From: Lentimicrobium saccharophilum | GTDB taxonomy: Bacteria > Bacteroidota > Bacteroidia > Bacteroidales > Lentimicrobiaceae | Assembly (NCBI RefSeq): GCF_001192835.1 | Contig: NZ_DF968183.1 | Span: 806,001 to 870,000, forward strand | Length of the DNA stretch: 64,000 nt | Reading direction: 5' to 3' | Part shown: positions 1-8,769 of the stretch, piece after piece | Layout: each line of letters opens with the position of its first letter | How positions within the stretch are numbered: the first letter of the stretch is position 1 | Notes under the pieces: model-generated | The model's database searches: none | Seen by the model: the letters and a program-made list of their open reading frames with translations, nothing else | What the model was told of the DNA's origin: nothing | Made by a program: the position numbers and the translations under genes

Positions 1-124
1 TGTCTTTAAGCATGGAAAATAAATTAACTTAATGAAACTGAATAAATTGAAGATCAAAAGCTGATCACATAAACCAGCGGATTCCGAAAAGCTTTACGAG
101 TAGGAAAACCAAAAAAAAATATCC

Positions 125-1453
125 ATGAAACCCTTTCTGAGATTATTGAGTGCATTTTCCGTGCTGCTGTCCTTATGTTTAGTTGCATCATGCGATAAGT
201 CAGATCCCAAAGATGCTGAAATCAACCCATTCAGCAATGGGGGAAATGAGCGGAATATGATTGTGGTAATCAGTGATTTGCACCTGGGCGCGGACCTTGC
301 ATATGCCGAATGCAAAAATAACCTGCCATCGCTTGAAAAACTGCTTAAACAGATCAAAGCATCTCAGAATGTCAAAGAACTGGTAATTGCCGGAGACCTG
401 CTGGACGAATGGTTTGTTCCGGCTCCGGTTGATACTTATCAGGGAAAGGATCAGGAAGATTTTGTCCGGCGCATTGCCGCAGCCAACAAAGGCGTGATGG
501 ATATGCTGAACAGCATTATTCAGGATGAGAAAATCCTGGTAACCTATGTCCCGGGAAATCATGACCTTACCATAACAGAGGCAAGCGTTGAGCTGATCTT
601 ACCGGGGATTAACCAGGAACGGGATCCGGAATTGGGTTTAGGCACTTACTCACCGGCCGGTTATCCCGGAATAGCCATAGAGCATGGGCACCGCTACAAT
701 TTCTTCTGCGCACCCGACCCGATATCAAATCAGGATATCGCGCCGGGAACAATCCTGCCTCCGGGATACTTTTTCACAAGAATAGCCGCGCTTCACGTAT
801 CGCAAGGGACACCGGCCACAGCCGTGGAAACCCCTCCGGTGGTTACGGAAAATACCACAGGCGGTGAAAGCCAAAGCCTGCTTTTCGAATACTGGAAATT
901 GTGGAACTGGACCCTGAACACTTTTAAAATAGAAAATACATTTGAGGAGAAAATCATTGCGACGAATCTGAATGGATTCACAGGATCGTATTCTGTAAAC
1001 GATGTGCTGCCTTACCAGACTACCCCGGAGGGCCCTATCAATGTCAATCTGTATAATGGAATACAAGACAGCTGGATAGAAAGGCAGGCCCGCAACAACG
1101 TCGCTGTTATGATTCCTGCACAGCAAGCCATCGCGAACGCAGCAGCCGGAAGCGAGACGGATATTCAGGCGACAACCCAGTACTTTTTAAATCCGGAATC
1201 AGAAGTCAGAATCGTCGTTTTCGGGCATACCCATATCCCTAAAATTGAAGCGTCGGTTGACCACCGGGGACTGAAAACAATTTATGCAAACTCGGGTACA
1301 TGGATTGATCATAATAAACTGCACCCTTCGGCAATGAACTTTGTAGTGATCACCCCGCAGAGCGATGACGCCTCCTCCCAGACCCTCGTTAAACTCTATG
1401 GTTTTAAAGATGAAATCGTTGCCGAACTGGCTACGGATTCCTTGAGACTCTAA
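125..1453 (+). CDS. Calcineurin-like metallophosphoesterase lipoprotein
   Basis: Predicted envelope-anchored phosphoesterase. A hydrophobic signal sequence ends in the lipobox LVASC, with Cys23 as the likely lipidated residue. The dinuclear-metal signature of the calcineurin-like family is complete: DLHLG (D51, H53), GDLLDEW (D91), GNHD (N145, H146), EHGHRY (H187/H189) and GHTH (H368, H370). The overall pattern resembles LpxH/UDP-diacylglucosamine-hydrolase-type enzymes, but at 442 residues with a long middle insertion (about 200-350) it is larger, and being a lipoprotein it is unlikely to be the cytoplasmic LpxH. The substrate cannot be told. It stands alone; the next gene begins about 680 bases downstream in DNA of different composition. 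Confidence 0.85.
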   Translation: MKPFLRLLSAFSVLLSLCLVASCDKSDPKDAEINPFSNGGNERNMIVVISDLHLGADLAYAECKNNLPSLEKLLKQIKASQNVKELVIAGDLLDEWFVPAPVDTYQGKDQEDFVRRIAAANKGVMDMLNSIIQDEKILVTYVPGNHDLTITEASVELILPGINQERDPELGLGTYSPAGYPGIAIEHGHRYNFFCAPDPISNQDIAPGTILPPGYFFTRIAALHVSQGTPATAVETPPVVTENTTGGESQSLLFEYWKLWNWTLNTFKIENTFEEKIIATNLNGFTGSYSVNDVLPYQTTPEGPINVNLYNGIQDSWIERQARNNVAVMIPAQQAIANAAAGSETDIQATTQYFLNPESEVRIVVFGHTHIPKIEASVDHRGLKTIYANSGTWIDHNKLHPSAMNFVVITPQSDDASSQTLVKLYGFKDEIVAELATDSLRL

Positions 1454-2131
1454 GCACTGTCATCAGGGAAAACGCCGGGATTAACTTCCACCGCCGTTGG
1501 CGGGGTAAACTGCCGGGCCCTCCTCCCCTTTCGGACCCGTTCGCCGGTAAGGCTCAGTAACACCCGGACCGCATGGTTTAAAATAAAGCAGGCCTGGCAG
1601 TGGTGATAACCCCGCCGGGCCTGCCTGTTACATCACCGGCAAATCCCCGTTCTGAAAGGAATGCATTGAAGTGCGAAACCTCACAACCCCTTCCATAGCT
1701 TTACCGGTCAGTCGTGAAACTATAAACATTAAACCCGGTATCCGGAACGGCTGATAACCCCGAAAGTTCCTTCAATTGCGCAATCTGCCCCGTAAAATGC
1801 CACCGGAATCTCCCGGGCACGGCTATAAATCTACCTGAAACAGCCTAACAGAATTGCAGAAAAACCACACTCCAGCCTGAACCCACCCTGAAACAAAGAA
1901 ATTATAGATAGAAAAATATTCTATAATTAACTTGCATAATTAAAAGAGGTTGCTGAAATTTACGGCGGATAATACCAATTCAGTGAATTGAGGATCTTAA
2001 TTGCAAAATAAAGTTTTAAAAAGTTGTGAGAGATTTTATTCGAGAGAAAATGTACGTGAGCGGTTGTAAGTTGTAACAATTTGTTTATTTGCTCGTTATT
2101 CGAGAATTTGAAATAAAAAAAATAATGTAAC
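1454..2131. other. Intergenic region at the left edge of the defence island
   Basis: No convincing gene on either strand. The first 400 bases are GC-rich like the chromosome to the left. From about 1,880 onward the sequence becomes strongly AT-rich and stays so through the next two genes, so the edge of the acquired island probably lies near 1,880. A 10-base direct repeat, TTATTCGAGA, occurs at 2036-2045 and 2096-2105, exactly 60 bases apart, just before the ATPase gene; it may be a regulatory or junction repeat. Confidence 0.5.
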
Positions 2132-3548
2132 ATGGAAAATCAAATTACTTCAAAACAAGATTTAGCAATTAAAGAAATAATTGTAGAAAAACTATTTGGT
2201 TACTTTGATTATAGATTAACGAATACAAATACAGAGTCTATTGAAAATCAATTATTAATTCTGTATGGCGATAATGGTTCTGGTAAAACTACAATTCTAA
2301 AACTTATTTTTTACTTATTATCTTCAAAGGATAAAAGTGGTCACAAGTCAAAGATAGCCCAAACAAAATTTAAAAAATTTTCAGTAATTCTAAACTGTGG
2401 AATCGAAATTGGAGCATTAAGAACTGACGGAGATTTAGGGTCTTTTAATTATTATATAAAGAAAAAAACAAAAATATTATTTGAAGTTTATCTAAAAGCA
2501 AGCCAAGACTTATCAATTAAACTTGATGAGGACGCCCCAGAAAATGTTAAATTTAAATTAATGCTATCTTATTTAAGATCCTTAAATCTTTTGATTTTTT
2601 ATTTGTCCGATGAAAGAAAAGCATTAGATAGTTTGACTTCAGTTGAGTTAGATGAAGACCAAATCTCTTCTGATGTTGAATATTATATTGCAAATGAAAG
2701 AGAAATTCAACGAAGAAGAAAAGGGATTAGATGAAGACCAAATCTCTTCTGATGTTGAATATTATATTGCAAATGAAAGAGAAATTCAACGAAGAAGAAA
2801 AGGGATTGAAAGCCAAATTAATATAGATATAATCATAAAACGACTTAATGATTGGATTCAACAACAAATAATAATTGGATCGAGCATCGGTCAAATAAAT
2901 ATGAATTCAATATATCTTGACCTAATATATGAGTTATTAAAAGCAAAGAAAGTAAAAACACAATCTATTGATAAAGAACCGGTATTAAGATCATTTGATG
3001 TTATTGACGAAAAAATTAAGGAATATTCAATGTTCGGATTAGTAAATGAACTTGATTTTTCAAAAATTAAAGCAATCTTAAGTACAACGACTGAAGAGCA
3101 ATTATTCTCTGCATTTCCGATTATTGAGTCATTTATTTCAACATTAAACGCTAGATTAGATGCATTAAAAAAGATCCATGAAATTATTCTTAGCCTGATT
3201 AACAGTGTCAATACATACTTCTCAAATAAGAGATTATCATATAATATTAAAACCGGATTTATTGTTAAATATATAACCGGTGAGGATATTAATTTTAATG
3301 TTCTTTCATCGGGAGAAAAGCAGTTGCTTATTTTATTATGTAATGTAATTATAGCATCTGAGCGCGCAACAATTTTTATTATTGATGAACCAGAGCTATC
3401 ACTTAATATAAAATGGCAACGACAATTACTACAAACCTTATTGACACTAAATAAAGAGGGACATGTTCAATTTTTAATTGCTACTCATTCTATTGAGTTA
3501 CTAACTACATTTAACAACTATACTATTAAGCTAGAATCAAAAAGGTGA
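2132..3548 (+). pseudogene. AriA-like AAA/ABC-type ATPase (PARIS-like), frame broken by a 79-bp duplication
   Basis: Two ORFs (2132-2734 and 2652-3548) are halves of one ATPase. The first carries Walker A GDNGSGKTT (residues 46-54). The second carries the ABC-type signature LSSGEKQ, Walker B IFIIDEPELSLN and the switch histidine in ATHSIE. Removing one copy of the 79-bp tandem repeat at 2648-2807 restores a single 445-residue frame (signature at about 365, Walker B D392/E393, H426), the usual size for AAA_15-type AriA ATPases. The next gene, 4 bases downstream, encodes a DUF4435/TOPRIM-like protein, and this pairing is that of PARIS, where an ATPase ring holds the AriB effector until an anti-restriction protein is sensed. 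As the sequence stands, the ATPase would be truncated. It could also be another ATPase-TOPRIM defence pair (OLD/Gabija-like), but the split effector favours PARIS. Confidence 0.7.
2648..2807 (+). repeat. 79-bp tandem duplication inside the AriA-like gene
   Basis: Bases 2648-2728 are identical to 2727-2807, a shift of exactly 79 bases with a two-base TT overlap at the junction. The repeated block encodes LDEDQISSDVEYY and the following EREIQRRRKGI in both copies, but because 79 is not a multiple of 3 the second copy is in another frame and the first ORF stops at 2734. Identity of the two copies points to a very recent event or an assembly artefact. Confidence 0.95.
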
Positions 3549-3552
3549 ATTT

Positions 3553-4422
3553 ATGTCAACAGATTATAAGCGTAAGATTGAAGAAGTTATAACACTTTAT
3601 AAGTTAGAACCAGAAATTTGTGATTTATGGGTTGAAGGTCCTAGTGATTCTTACTTTTATGGGCATTTTATGAGCCGCATGGGCTCGAAGATTTGCATTA
3701 TTAAAGGACTTGAGACTTTGGACTGCTCAACTTATTTTGAAGCATATCCCACATTGAATTCGAATAGAGAAAAGGGCATATTTTTTTCAAACCTGCTAAA
3801 TCAACAAATAAAGAATGATTTACGAGTAAGAATTATTGTGGATAAAGACTTAGAATCACTAGTTAATAGAGACCCCCCATCAAAGTTTACACTTTATACA
3901 GACTTCTCATCAATTGAAATGTATTTATTCAATGAAGTTGTTTTCTCTAAAATTTTTGAAATAGGACTGAATGGCTTCCCAATAAGGCCCAGTGAAACAA
4001 TTCGTGCCTTTGAGAACATCCTCGTAGATTTTTTTGTATTTAGATGTGCACGGTTCCTTTTAGACAATTCAGCAATTCTTGTTTCTTTAGAAACAAATGT
4101 AGTAATTGAAAAACATGGATTGATAAAGTTCGATTTCAATGACTACCTATCTAAATTCTTGAATAGGAATAACCTGCTTTTCAAAAGAGAGATATATTTA
4201 GAAAAAATCAATGAGCTAAAGAAGAATATTAATCAAGATTTAAGAAATTACATGCATGGGCACGATTTTGTAAACTTATTTTTTAAGTATGTAAATAGAA
4301 TAAAAAACAACGATAATTTTAAAATCGATAATTTTTCCAAAGCACTATTCCTAGCAGTTGAATTGGCTGAGTTGAGAAAATATAATCTTTTCAATAACTT
4401 GGAAAAAGTCTATAAAAATTAA
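3553..4422 (+). CDS. AriB-like DUF4435/TOPRIM effector
   Basis: Probable nuclease effector partner of the preceding ATPase. The 289-residue protein has the layout of DUF4435 proteins: an N-terminal VEGPSD motif with the acidic residue E28, an RIIVDKDLE strand with D97 and D99, and a TDFSSIEMYLF segment with E122. These acidic positions match a TOPRIM-like metal site. In PARIS, AriB is released from the AriA complex and cleaves a host tRNA, causing abortive infection; the same role is inferred here only from family and gene order. The start ATG lies 4 bases after the ATPase stop, so the two are co-transcribed. Base composition is very AT-rich, unlike the chromosome to the left, which suggests horizontal acquisition. 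Unlike its partner, the frame is intact. Confidence 0.62.
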   Translation: MSTDYKRKIEEVITLYKLEPEICDLWVEGPSDSYFYGHFMSRMGSKICIIKGLETLDCSTYFEAYPTLNSNREKGIFFSNLLNQQIKNDLRVRIIVDKDLESLVNRDPPSKFTLYTDFSSIEMYLFNEVVFSKIFEIGLNGFPIRPSETIRAFENILVDFFVFRCARFLLDNSAILVSLETNVVIEKHGLIKFDFNDYLSKFLNRNNLLFKREIYLEKINELKKNINQDLRNYMHGHDFVNLFFKYVNRIKNNDNFKIDNFSKALFLAVELAELRKYNLFNNLEKVYKN

Positions 4423-4561
4423 AACCTTGCATAAAATGTTGTTAACCGCAACATAAATATAGTATTGTTGTCTTGCCTTACAAATGCAATGTCATAGCTT
4501 AGTTTAACGGTAAAGCGCTATAAACGAAAACGATAAAAAAGCAACTAGCTCACAAAATTGC

Positions 4562-4589
4562 ACATTTGCAAGTCTTTATGAGCAAACGC
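4562..4589 (+). repeat. Left imperfect 28-base repeat flanking the type I module
   Basis: Starts with ACATTTGCAAG and ends with AAACGC. It matches 11177-11204 at 22 of 28 positions with no gaps. The pair brackets the hsdMS-kilAN-hsdR block exactly in its two flanking spaces, which suggests a cassette boundary, though the middle 11 bases are poorly conserved. Confidence 0.45.
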
Positions 4590-4646
4590 ACAAAACAAAT
4601 TCTTGAAAAGAGCTGCATCTTTACTAACATACCCGGGCTAAATTGT

Positions 4647-4654
4647 TACTTTTG
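4647..4654 (+). promoter_or_regulatory. Putative -7 box for the hsdMS operon
   Basis: TACTTTTG fits the Bacteroidota -7 consensus TAnnTTTG and lies 17 bases before the hsdMS start codon, implying a very short leader. Confidence 0.5.
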
Positions 4655-4671
4655 AGTTTTTAAATATTATC

Positions 4672-7600
4672 ATGGGACGTTCAACTGTACATTACGCAGA
4701 TAACAAGACAAATAACGCATTAAAAGCATTACACAATAAACTTAGACCGGCAGGTACGCCTGTTCAAAGGGTTGAGTACATTATTGAATTGCTTTTGCTC
4801 CGCATTTTCGAAACAAAAATCAAACAGGATGATGAATTTAAACCACTTCGTGAATTATTTTCAGCTGACTATAAATGGAAAGATCCAAAGAAAGGGAAAG
4901 ATGCCCCGGAAGAATCAAACGAAAATCGCTTATTCTCCTATTTGCCAACAGTTTCAAATGACAAAATATTAGCAGAATTAAATGATAACTTCTTTCCTTT
5001 CTATTCCACCATTTTACAAAGTGCAAGAAAGGTTTTCAAGGGCAATTTGCCGCAAAAAGTTCAAGACCAATTGGTATTAATTGAAGAGGTTTTTAGCAAT
5101 TCAAATTTTACCAACAACGTAAATAGCGGTAATCTTGGCGAAGTAATCAACATTGTTGCCAACGAAATTGAAGAGGCCAGATTGTTAAAAACTGATTTAT
5201 TGGGCGATGCCATTGAATCTGCACTAAGTGAAACAGGTGGGACAAAAGATATTGGATTATTCCGGACTCCGGACCACATCCGGCAGTTTATGACAGCTCT
5301 GGTTGAGCCAACTTTTGATGATATCATTTTTGACCCTGCCTGCGGTACAGGAGGATTTCTTTTCGATGCCTTTGAGTTTGTGATGAGAAGAGTTGATCAA
5401 ACCCGTGAATGGCCGGGCGAAAAGGCACATTCAGAATTAGCCGATTGGTTTGATACATATTTTGAAAAGAACCAAATTGAATTTCCAAGCATAGAACAAA
5501 CAACCCAATTTTACAGAAGCGGAGTTACAGGAGTTGAGTATCTTGGGATGATTCGCAAAATGGCGGCTATCAACTTCTATATCCGAGGCTTAAATCCTGC
5601 CAATATTGAACAAGGTGACTCTTTGGCAAAATACAGACCGATTACCGACCACGAAAGTAAATCGGTAGTTCTCGCAAATCCGCCATTTGGTGCACAGCGT
5701 GACCAGGAAGCTTATCCCGATGTTTGGAGCGAATATTCTAAAGAATCGGAAACCACTATTTTGTTTGTAAAGCTCATGTTTGAGCATCTGAAACAAGGCG
5801 GACAATGTGCCATTGTTGTTTCAGAGGGTTTTCATACATGGGACCAGTTTAGTGCAAAGGCATTACGGAAAATGCTGCTGGAAGAAGCCCAATTAAAAGC
5901 GGTAATTTCTTTGCCACAAGGATTATTTGTAAGTAAAAACGGACAAGGTCCGAAAACATCAATTCTTGTTATTGAAAAAGGTGGGAAAACTGATTGGACT
6001 TGGTTTTACAAAGTAACCAACGATGGTTTCACCATGGGGACCAATCGCAAAGAGCAAAAGGGAAACCAGTTGGTTGAATGTTTATCGCTGTATCATGAAT
6101 TTGTAAAACACGGCAAAAAACCCGATGAAACGAGAAACCAATTTTGCATACCTTCCGATTGGATTAAAACACTTGACCCACGCATAAAAGAGAAAATCCG
6201 CACCGAAACCCGTTCCGACATGGAAGCAAAAGGCAAAATTGAAAAAGCTAGGAAAGCGGAAGAACTCGACAAAAAAATAAAGGCAAAAAAGATTACCGAA
6301 GCCGACAAGCAAATGGAGTTGAAAGTGTTCGACCAAATGCTTGAAAACCGTATACAAAACGAAATTGCCAAACGCATAGACAAAGCCCATAGCTACTCGT
6401 TCAACTTTGCCAATTATAAAAGCACCCTGAGCGACAACCAAATTGCCGAATGGACTGAAACATTAAAACACATACAACCCAACGGGGCAACAACACTTGA
6501 TGAAGTTTACAAGAAACTTAGCAACAGCAAGCCCGAAAACATATTGCCTTATTTGCTAAAGTTAAACCCTGCGAACGCTTTAGAAGCAGATATTGCCCGT
6601 GAATATGTGAGCAACATAGATGAAAGTATTGTGGCAGAACATAAGGAAATATATACAATCAGAGAGATTTTAAAGTCTAAACAAAAATATCCAAGTATAA
6701 AACTTAAAGACATTTTAACTGAATATCAGAATTTCGTTCAGATTGATAACGGCAAAAGGTACAAACAAATAACAGTTTCCAATTCAGGTGAAGTTAAGCT
6801 ACGTGCTATTGTAAAAGGTGAAGAAATAGCAACTAAAAGACAAAATGAAATAGTAGATGATGGTTCTGAATATTTAATTTATTCAAGATTAGGGCTTCAC
6901 ACAGGTTCAATCGGTTATATACCCTTTGGGTTAATTGATTCAATAGTTAGCACAGATTTTCCAGTATTTAAATCAACAGAAAACATAAAGTATCTTGCTT
7001 ATATTTTACAATCTCAAATTTTCGTTGATAAAATTATTGAGAAAAATCCAACCGGTGCAGCGCAGCAAAGGTTTCATCAAGATGATTTTTTAGAAATTGA
7101 AATTCCGTTACCCTCTTTTGATGACCAAAACATAATTATTGCTGAAATTGAAAAACAAAAAGCAATTATTGAGGGAGTTGATAAAGTATTAAAAAACTGG
7201 AAAATACAAGAATCTGATTTCATTCGAGAGGGTGTAAATTATAACAATCTTATTATTGATGACTTTGCAAGTGTTGGAACTGGTTCTACACCTTCGAGAG
7301 AAATTGAAGAATATTTTAAAGGTGAAAATAACTGGGTTTTGACAACCGAAGTCGCAATGAATGAGATATATGAAACATCAGAAAAACTCTCTGATAAAGC
7401 TATTCAAGATTATGGATTACGAGTATATCCAAAAAATACAATCCTGATTGCAATGTATGGCCAAGGGAAAACAAGAGGACAAAGTGCATATCTTCGAATT
7501 CCTGCATGTATTACACAGAATTGTGGTGCAATTGTAGTTGATGAAGGAAAGGCAGTTCCTAAATATGTTTGGTACTATATTATGTCAATTTATGATAAAA

Positions 7601-7860
7601 TCAGAGGACAAGACTACTCTGGTGGTGGTGTTCCCCATTTAAATTTAACAATAGTTAAGCAAATTAGAGTTCCATTACCTGATATTTCAATTCAAGAACA
7701 AATTGTAAACGATTTAGATTCCCAAATCCAAATTTTGGAAGGTTTACGTAAAATGAAAGCCAACGCCCAAAGGAAGATCAATCAAATCTTAGCCGATGTT
7801 TGGGGTGTTGAATATGTAGAACCTGTAAAAACGGAGGTTGAAGAAGAGCAGGAAAACTAA
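4672..7860 (+). CDS. Type I restriction-modification HsdM-HsdS fusion protein
   Basis: Predicted adenine-N6 methyltransferase and DNA-specificity subunit in one 1,062-residue chain. The N-terminal two-thirds is HsdM: an N-terminal helical domain, AdoMet motif DPACGTGGF (from residue 221) and catalytic motif NPPFG (from 336). After a charged helical linker (about 500-580) come two target-recognition halves of HsdS type, roughly 655-840 and 860-1045. Each ends in a conserved element (IPLPSFDDQNII and VPLPDISIQEQIV) followed by a coiled-coil spacer. Two halves imply a bipartite recognition sequence. HsdM and HsdS are normally separate genes; here no stop codon or restart separates them. It is followed by the KilA-N gene and hsdR on the same strand, forming one operon. 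The sequence is AT-rich, as in the preceding defence genes. Confidence 0.9.
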   Translation: MGRSTVHYADNKTNNALKALHNKLRPAGTPVQRVEYIIELLLLRIFETKIKQDDEFKPLRELFSADYKWKDPKKGKDAPEESNENRLFSYLPTVSNDKILAELNDNFFPFYSTILQSARKVFKGNLPQKVQDQLVLIEEVFSNSNFTNNVNSGNLGEVINIVANEIEEARLLKTDLLGDAIESALSETGGTKDIGLFRTPDHIRQFMTALVEPTFDDIIFDPACGTGGFLFDAFEFVMRRVDQTREWPGEKAHSELADWFDTYFEKNQIEFPSIEQTTQFYRSGVTGVEYLGMIRKMAAINFYIRGLNPANIEQGDSLAKYRPITDHESKSVVLANPPFGAQRDQEAYPDVWSEYSKESETTILFVKLMFEHLKQGGQCAIVVSEGFHTWDQFSAKALRKMLLEEAQLKAVISLPQGLFVSKNGQGPKTSILVIEKGGKTDWTWFYKVTNDGFTMGTNRKEQKGNQLVECLSLYHEFVKHGKKPDETRNQFCIPSDWIKTLDPRIKEKIRTETRSDMEAKGKIEKARKAEELDKKIKAKKITEADKQMELKVFDQMLENRIQNEIAKRIDKAHSYSFNFANYKSTLSDNQIAEWTETLKHIQPNGATTLDEVYKKLSNSKPENILPYLLKLNPANALEADIAREYVSNIDESIVAEHKEIYTIREILKSKQKYPSIKLKDILTEYQNFVQIDNGKRYKQITVSNSGEVKLRAIVKGEEIATKRQNEIVDDGSEYLIYSRLGLHTGSIGYIPFGLIDSIVSTDFPVFKSTENIKYLAYILQSQIFVDKIIEKNPTGAAQQRFHQDDFLEIEIPLPSFDDQNIIIAEIEKQKAIIEGVDKVLKNWKIQESDFIREGVNYNNLIIDDFASVGTGSTPSREIEEYFKGENNWVLTTEVAMNEIYETSEKLSDKAIQDYGLRVYPKNTILIAMYGQGKTRGQSAYLRIPACITQNCGAIVVDEGKAVPKYVWYYIMSIYDKIRGQDYSGGGVPHLNLTIVKQIRVPLPDISIQEQIVNDLDSQIQILEGLRKMKANAQRKINQILADVWGVEYVEPVKTEVEEEQEN

Positions 7861-7889
7861 CGGGCTTTTAAAGTGGTCAAATTAGATCA

Positions 7890-7921
7890 TTTTAAACCCG
7901 TCGAATTCGACGGGTTTAAAA
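7890..7921. repeat. 32-bp perfect palindrome upstream of the KilA-N gene
   Basis: The two 16-base arms are exact reverse complements around the core GTCGAATTCGAC, with arms running out through CGGG and TTTAAAA. It sits in the 79-base gap between hsdMS and the KilA-N gene. A related palindrome lies inside the KilA-N gene at 8137-8170. Read in one frame the upstream copy encodes HFKPVEFDGFKN, resembling the KilA-N protein's own NFKGVEFD segment. It could be an operator, an RNA hairpin or a palindromic insertion element. Confidence 0.85.
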
Positions 7922-7939
7922 ACAAAAAAATTATAGATT

Positions 7940-8758
7940 ATGGCAAAAGTTTCTCAGATAAAAGTAAAAGAGATTTCGGTCAGTACTTTAAAAGTGAATG
8001 GTGCCGATTACATAAGCATTACCGATATTGCAAGGCAGAAAAATCTTGTAGAGCCAAAAGATGTAGTTAAAAACTGGTTGCGTCTTAAAAACACTTTGGA
8101 ATATTTAGGGCTTTGGGAGCGTTTAAATAATCCGAATTTTAAAGGGGTCGAATTCGATCCCCTTTTAAAAGATGCCGGAAGTAATGCGTTTACAATGAGT
8201 CCTTCGCGATGGGTTGAAATTACCGGAGCTATTGGAATCATTACAAAAAATGGTGCAGGAGGTGGAACGTATGCCCAGCGGGATATTGCTTTTAAGTTTG
8301 CCAGTTGGGTTTCGGTAGAATTTGAGTTGTATTTGGTTAAAGAATTCCAACGCCTGAAAGAAGACGAACAAAAACAATTGGGATGGAGTGCAAAACGCGA
8401 ATTAGCAAAGCTCAACTACCACATTCACACCGATGCCATTAAGCAAAACCTTATTCCGGCAGAACTCACTCCGGCCCAAACCTCAATTATCTATGCCAGC
8501 GAGGCCGATGTGTTGAATGTAGCTTTGTTTGGAATTACCGCCAAACAATGGAGAGATACTAATACTGATTTAAAAGGGAACATTCGTGATTACGCAACCA
8601 TTAACGAGCTGATTTGCTTATCAAATATGGAAACCCTGAACGCAGTATTTATAAACGAGGGTTTGCAGCAAAAAGACCGATTGATAAAACTGAACCAGAT
8701 AGCCATTCAACAAATGAAAATTTTACAGGATGTTGAAAACAGAAAATTATTGAAATAA
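7940..8758 (+). CDS. KilA-N domain protein within the type I RM operon
   Basis: A 272-residue protein with an N-terminal KilA-N domain (about residues 15-140), a DNA-binding fold common in phage and mobile-element proteins. Recognisable parts are the YISITDIAR opening, the NPNFKGVEFD segment, the SRWVEITGAIGI helix, the GGGTYAQRDIAFKFASWVS core and VEFELYLVKEFQRLK. The C-terminal half (about 145-272) is helical and of unknown role. It lies between hsdMS and hsdR, and ends 11 bases before hsdR, so it is almost certainly part of the operon. Such proteins are known near restriction modules; a role in regulating the operon or in defence is inferred. An upstream in-frame start is not evident; the ATG at 7940 gives the full domain. 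Confidence 0.85.
   Translation: MAKVSQIKVKEISVSTLKVNGADYISITDIARQKNLVEPKDVVKNWLRLKNTLEYLGLWERLNNPNFKGVEFDPLLKDAGSNAFTMSPSRWVEITGAIGIITKNGAGGGTYAQRDIAFKFASWVSVEFELYLVKEFQRLKEDEQKQLGWSAKRELAKLNYHIHTDAIKQNLIPAELTPAQTSIIYASEADVLNVALFGITAKQWRDTNTDLKGNIRDYATINELICLSNMETLNAVFINEGLQQKDRLIKLNQIAIQQMKILQDVENRKLLK
8137..8170. repeat. Imperfect palindrome inside the KilA-N gene, related to the upstream one
   Basis: The left arm is identical to that of the palindrome at 7890-7921 (TTTTAAA, then GTCGAATTCGA) except that CCC is replaced by GGG. The right arm changes correspondingly from GGG to CCCC, so pairing is kept with one G-T pair and single-base bulges. It encodes the NFKGVEFDPLLK region of the KilA-N domain. 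Confidence 0.75.
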
Positions 8759-8769
8759 TTGGCGCACAA

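Larger units (their letters stand above)
4423..4671. other. Intergenic region between the PARIS-like pair and the restriction module
   Basis: No gene seen. It contains the first of two imperfect 28-base direct repeats that flank the restriction module (4562-4589) and a promoter-like TACTTTTG box at 4647-4654. A stretch near 4494-4527 resembles the 5' half of a tRNA (D-arm GCTT...AAGC) but has no anticodon or T arm. Confidence 0.4.

Noticed and set aside
2652-3548. Treating the second ATPase ORF as an independent gene
   Set aside because: Its first 25 residues are an out-of-frame reading of repeat copy 1, and the Walker A half is on the other ORF; the two form one broken gene.
4494-4527. tRNA-like 5' half (D arm GCTT...AAGC with GG in the loop)
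   Set aside because: No pairing anticodon stem, no T arm or acceptor partner downstream. At best a fragment left by integration; not called as a gene.
7873-8070. ORF starting MVKLDHFKPVEFDGFKNKK upstream of the KilA-N gene
   Set aside because: The KilA-N-like peptide comes from the palindrome only; beyond it the frame is the shadow of the real KilA-N gene in another frame.
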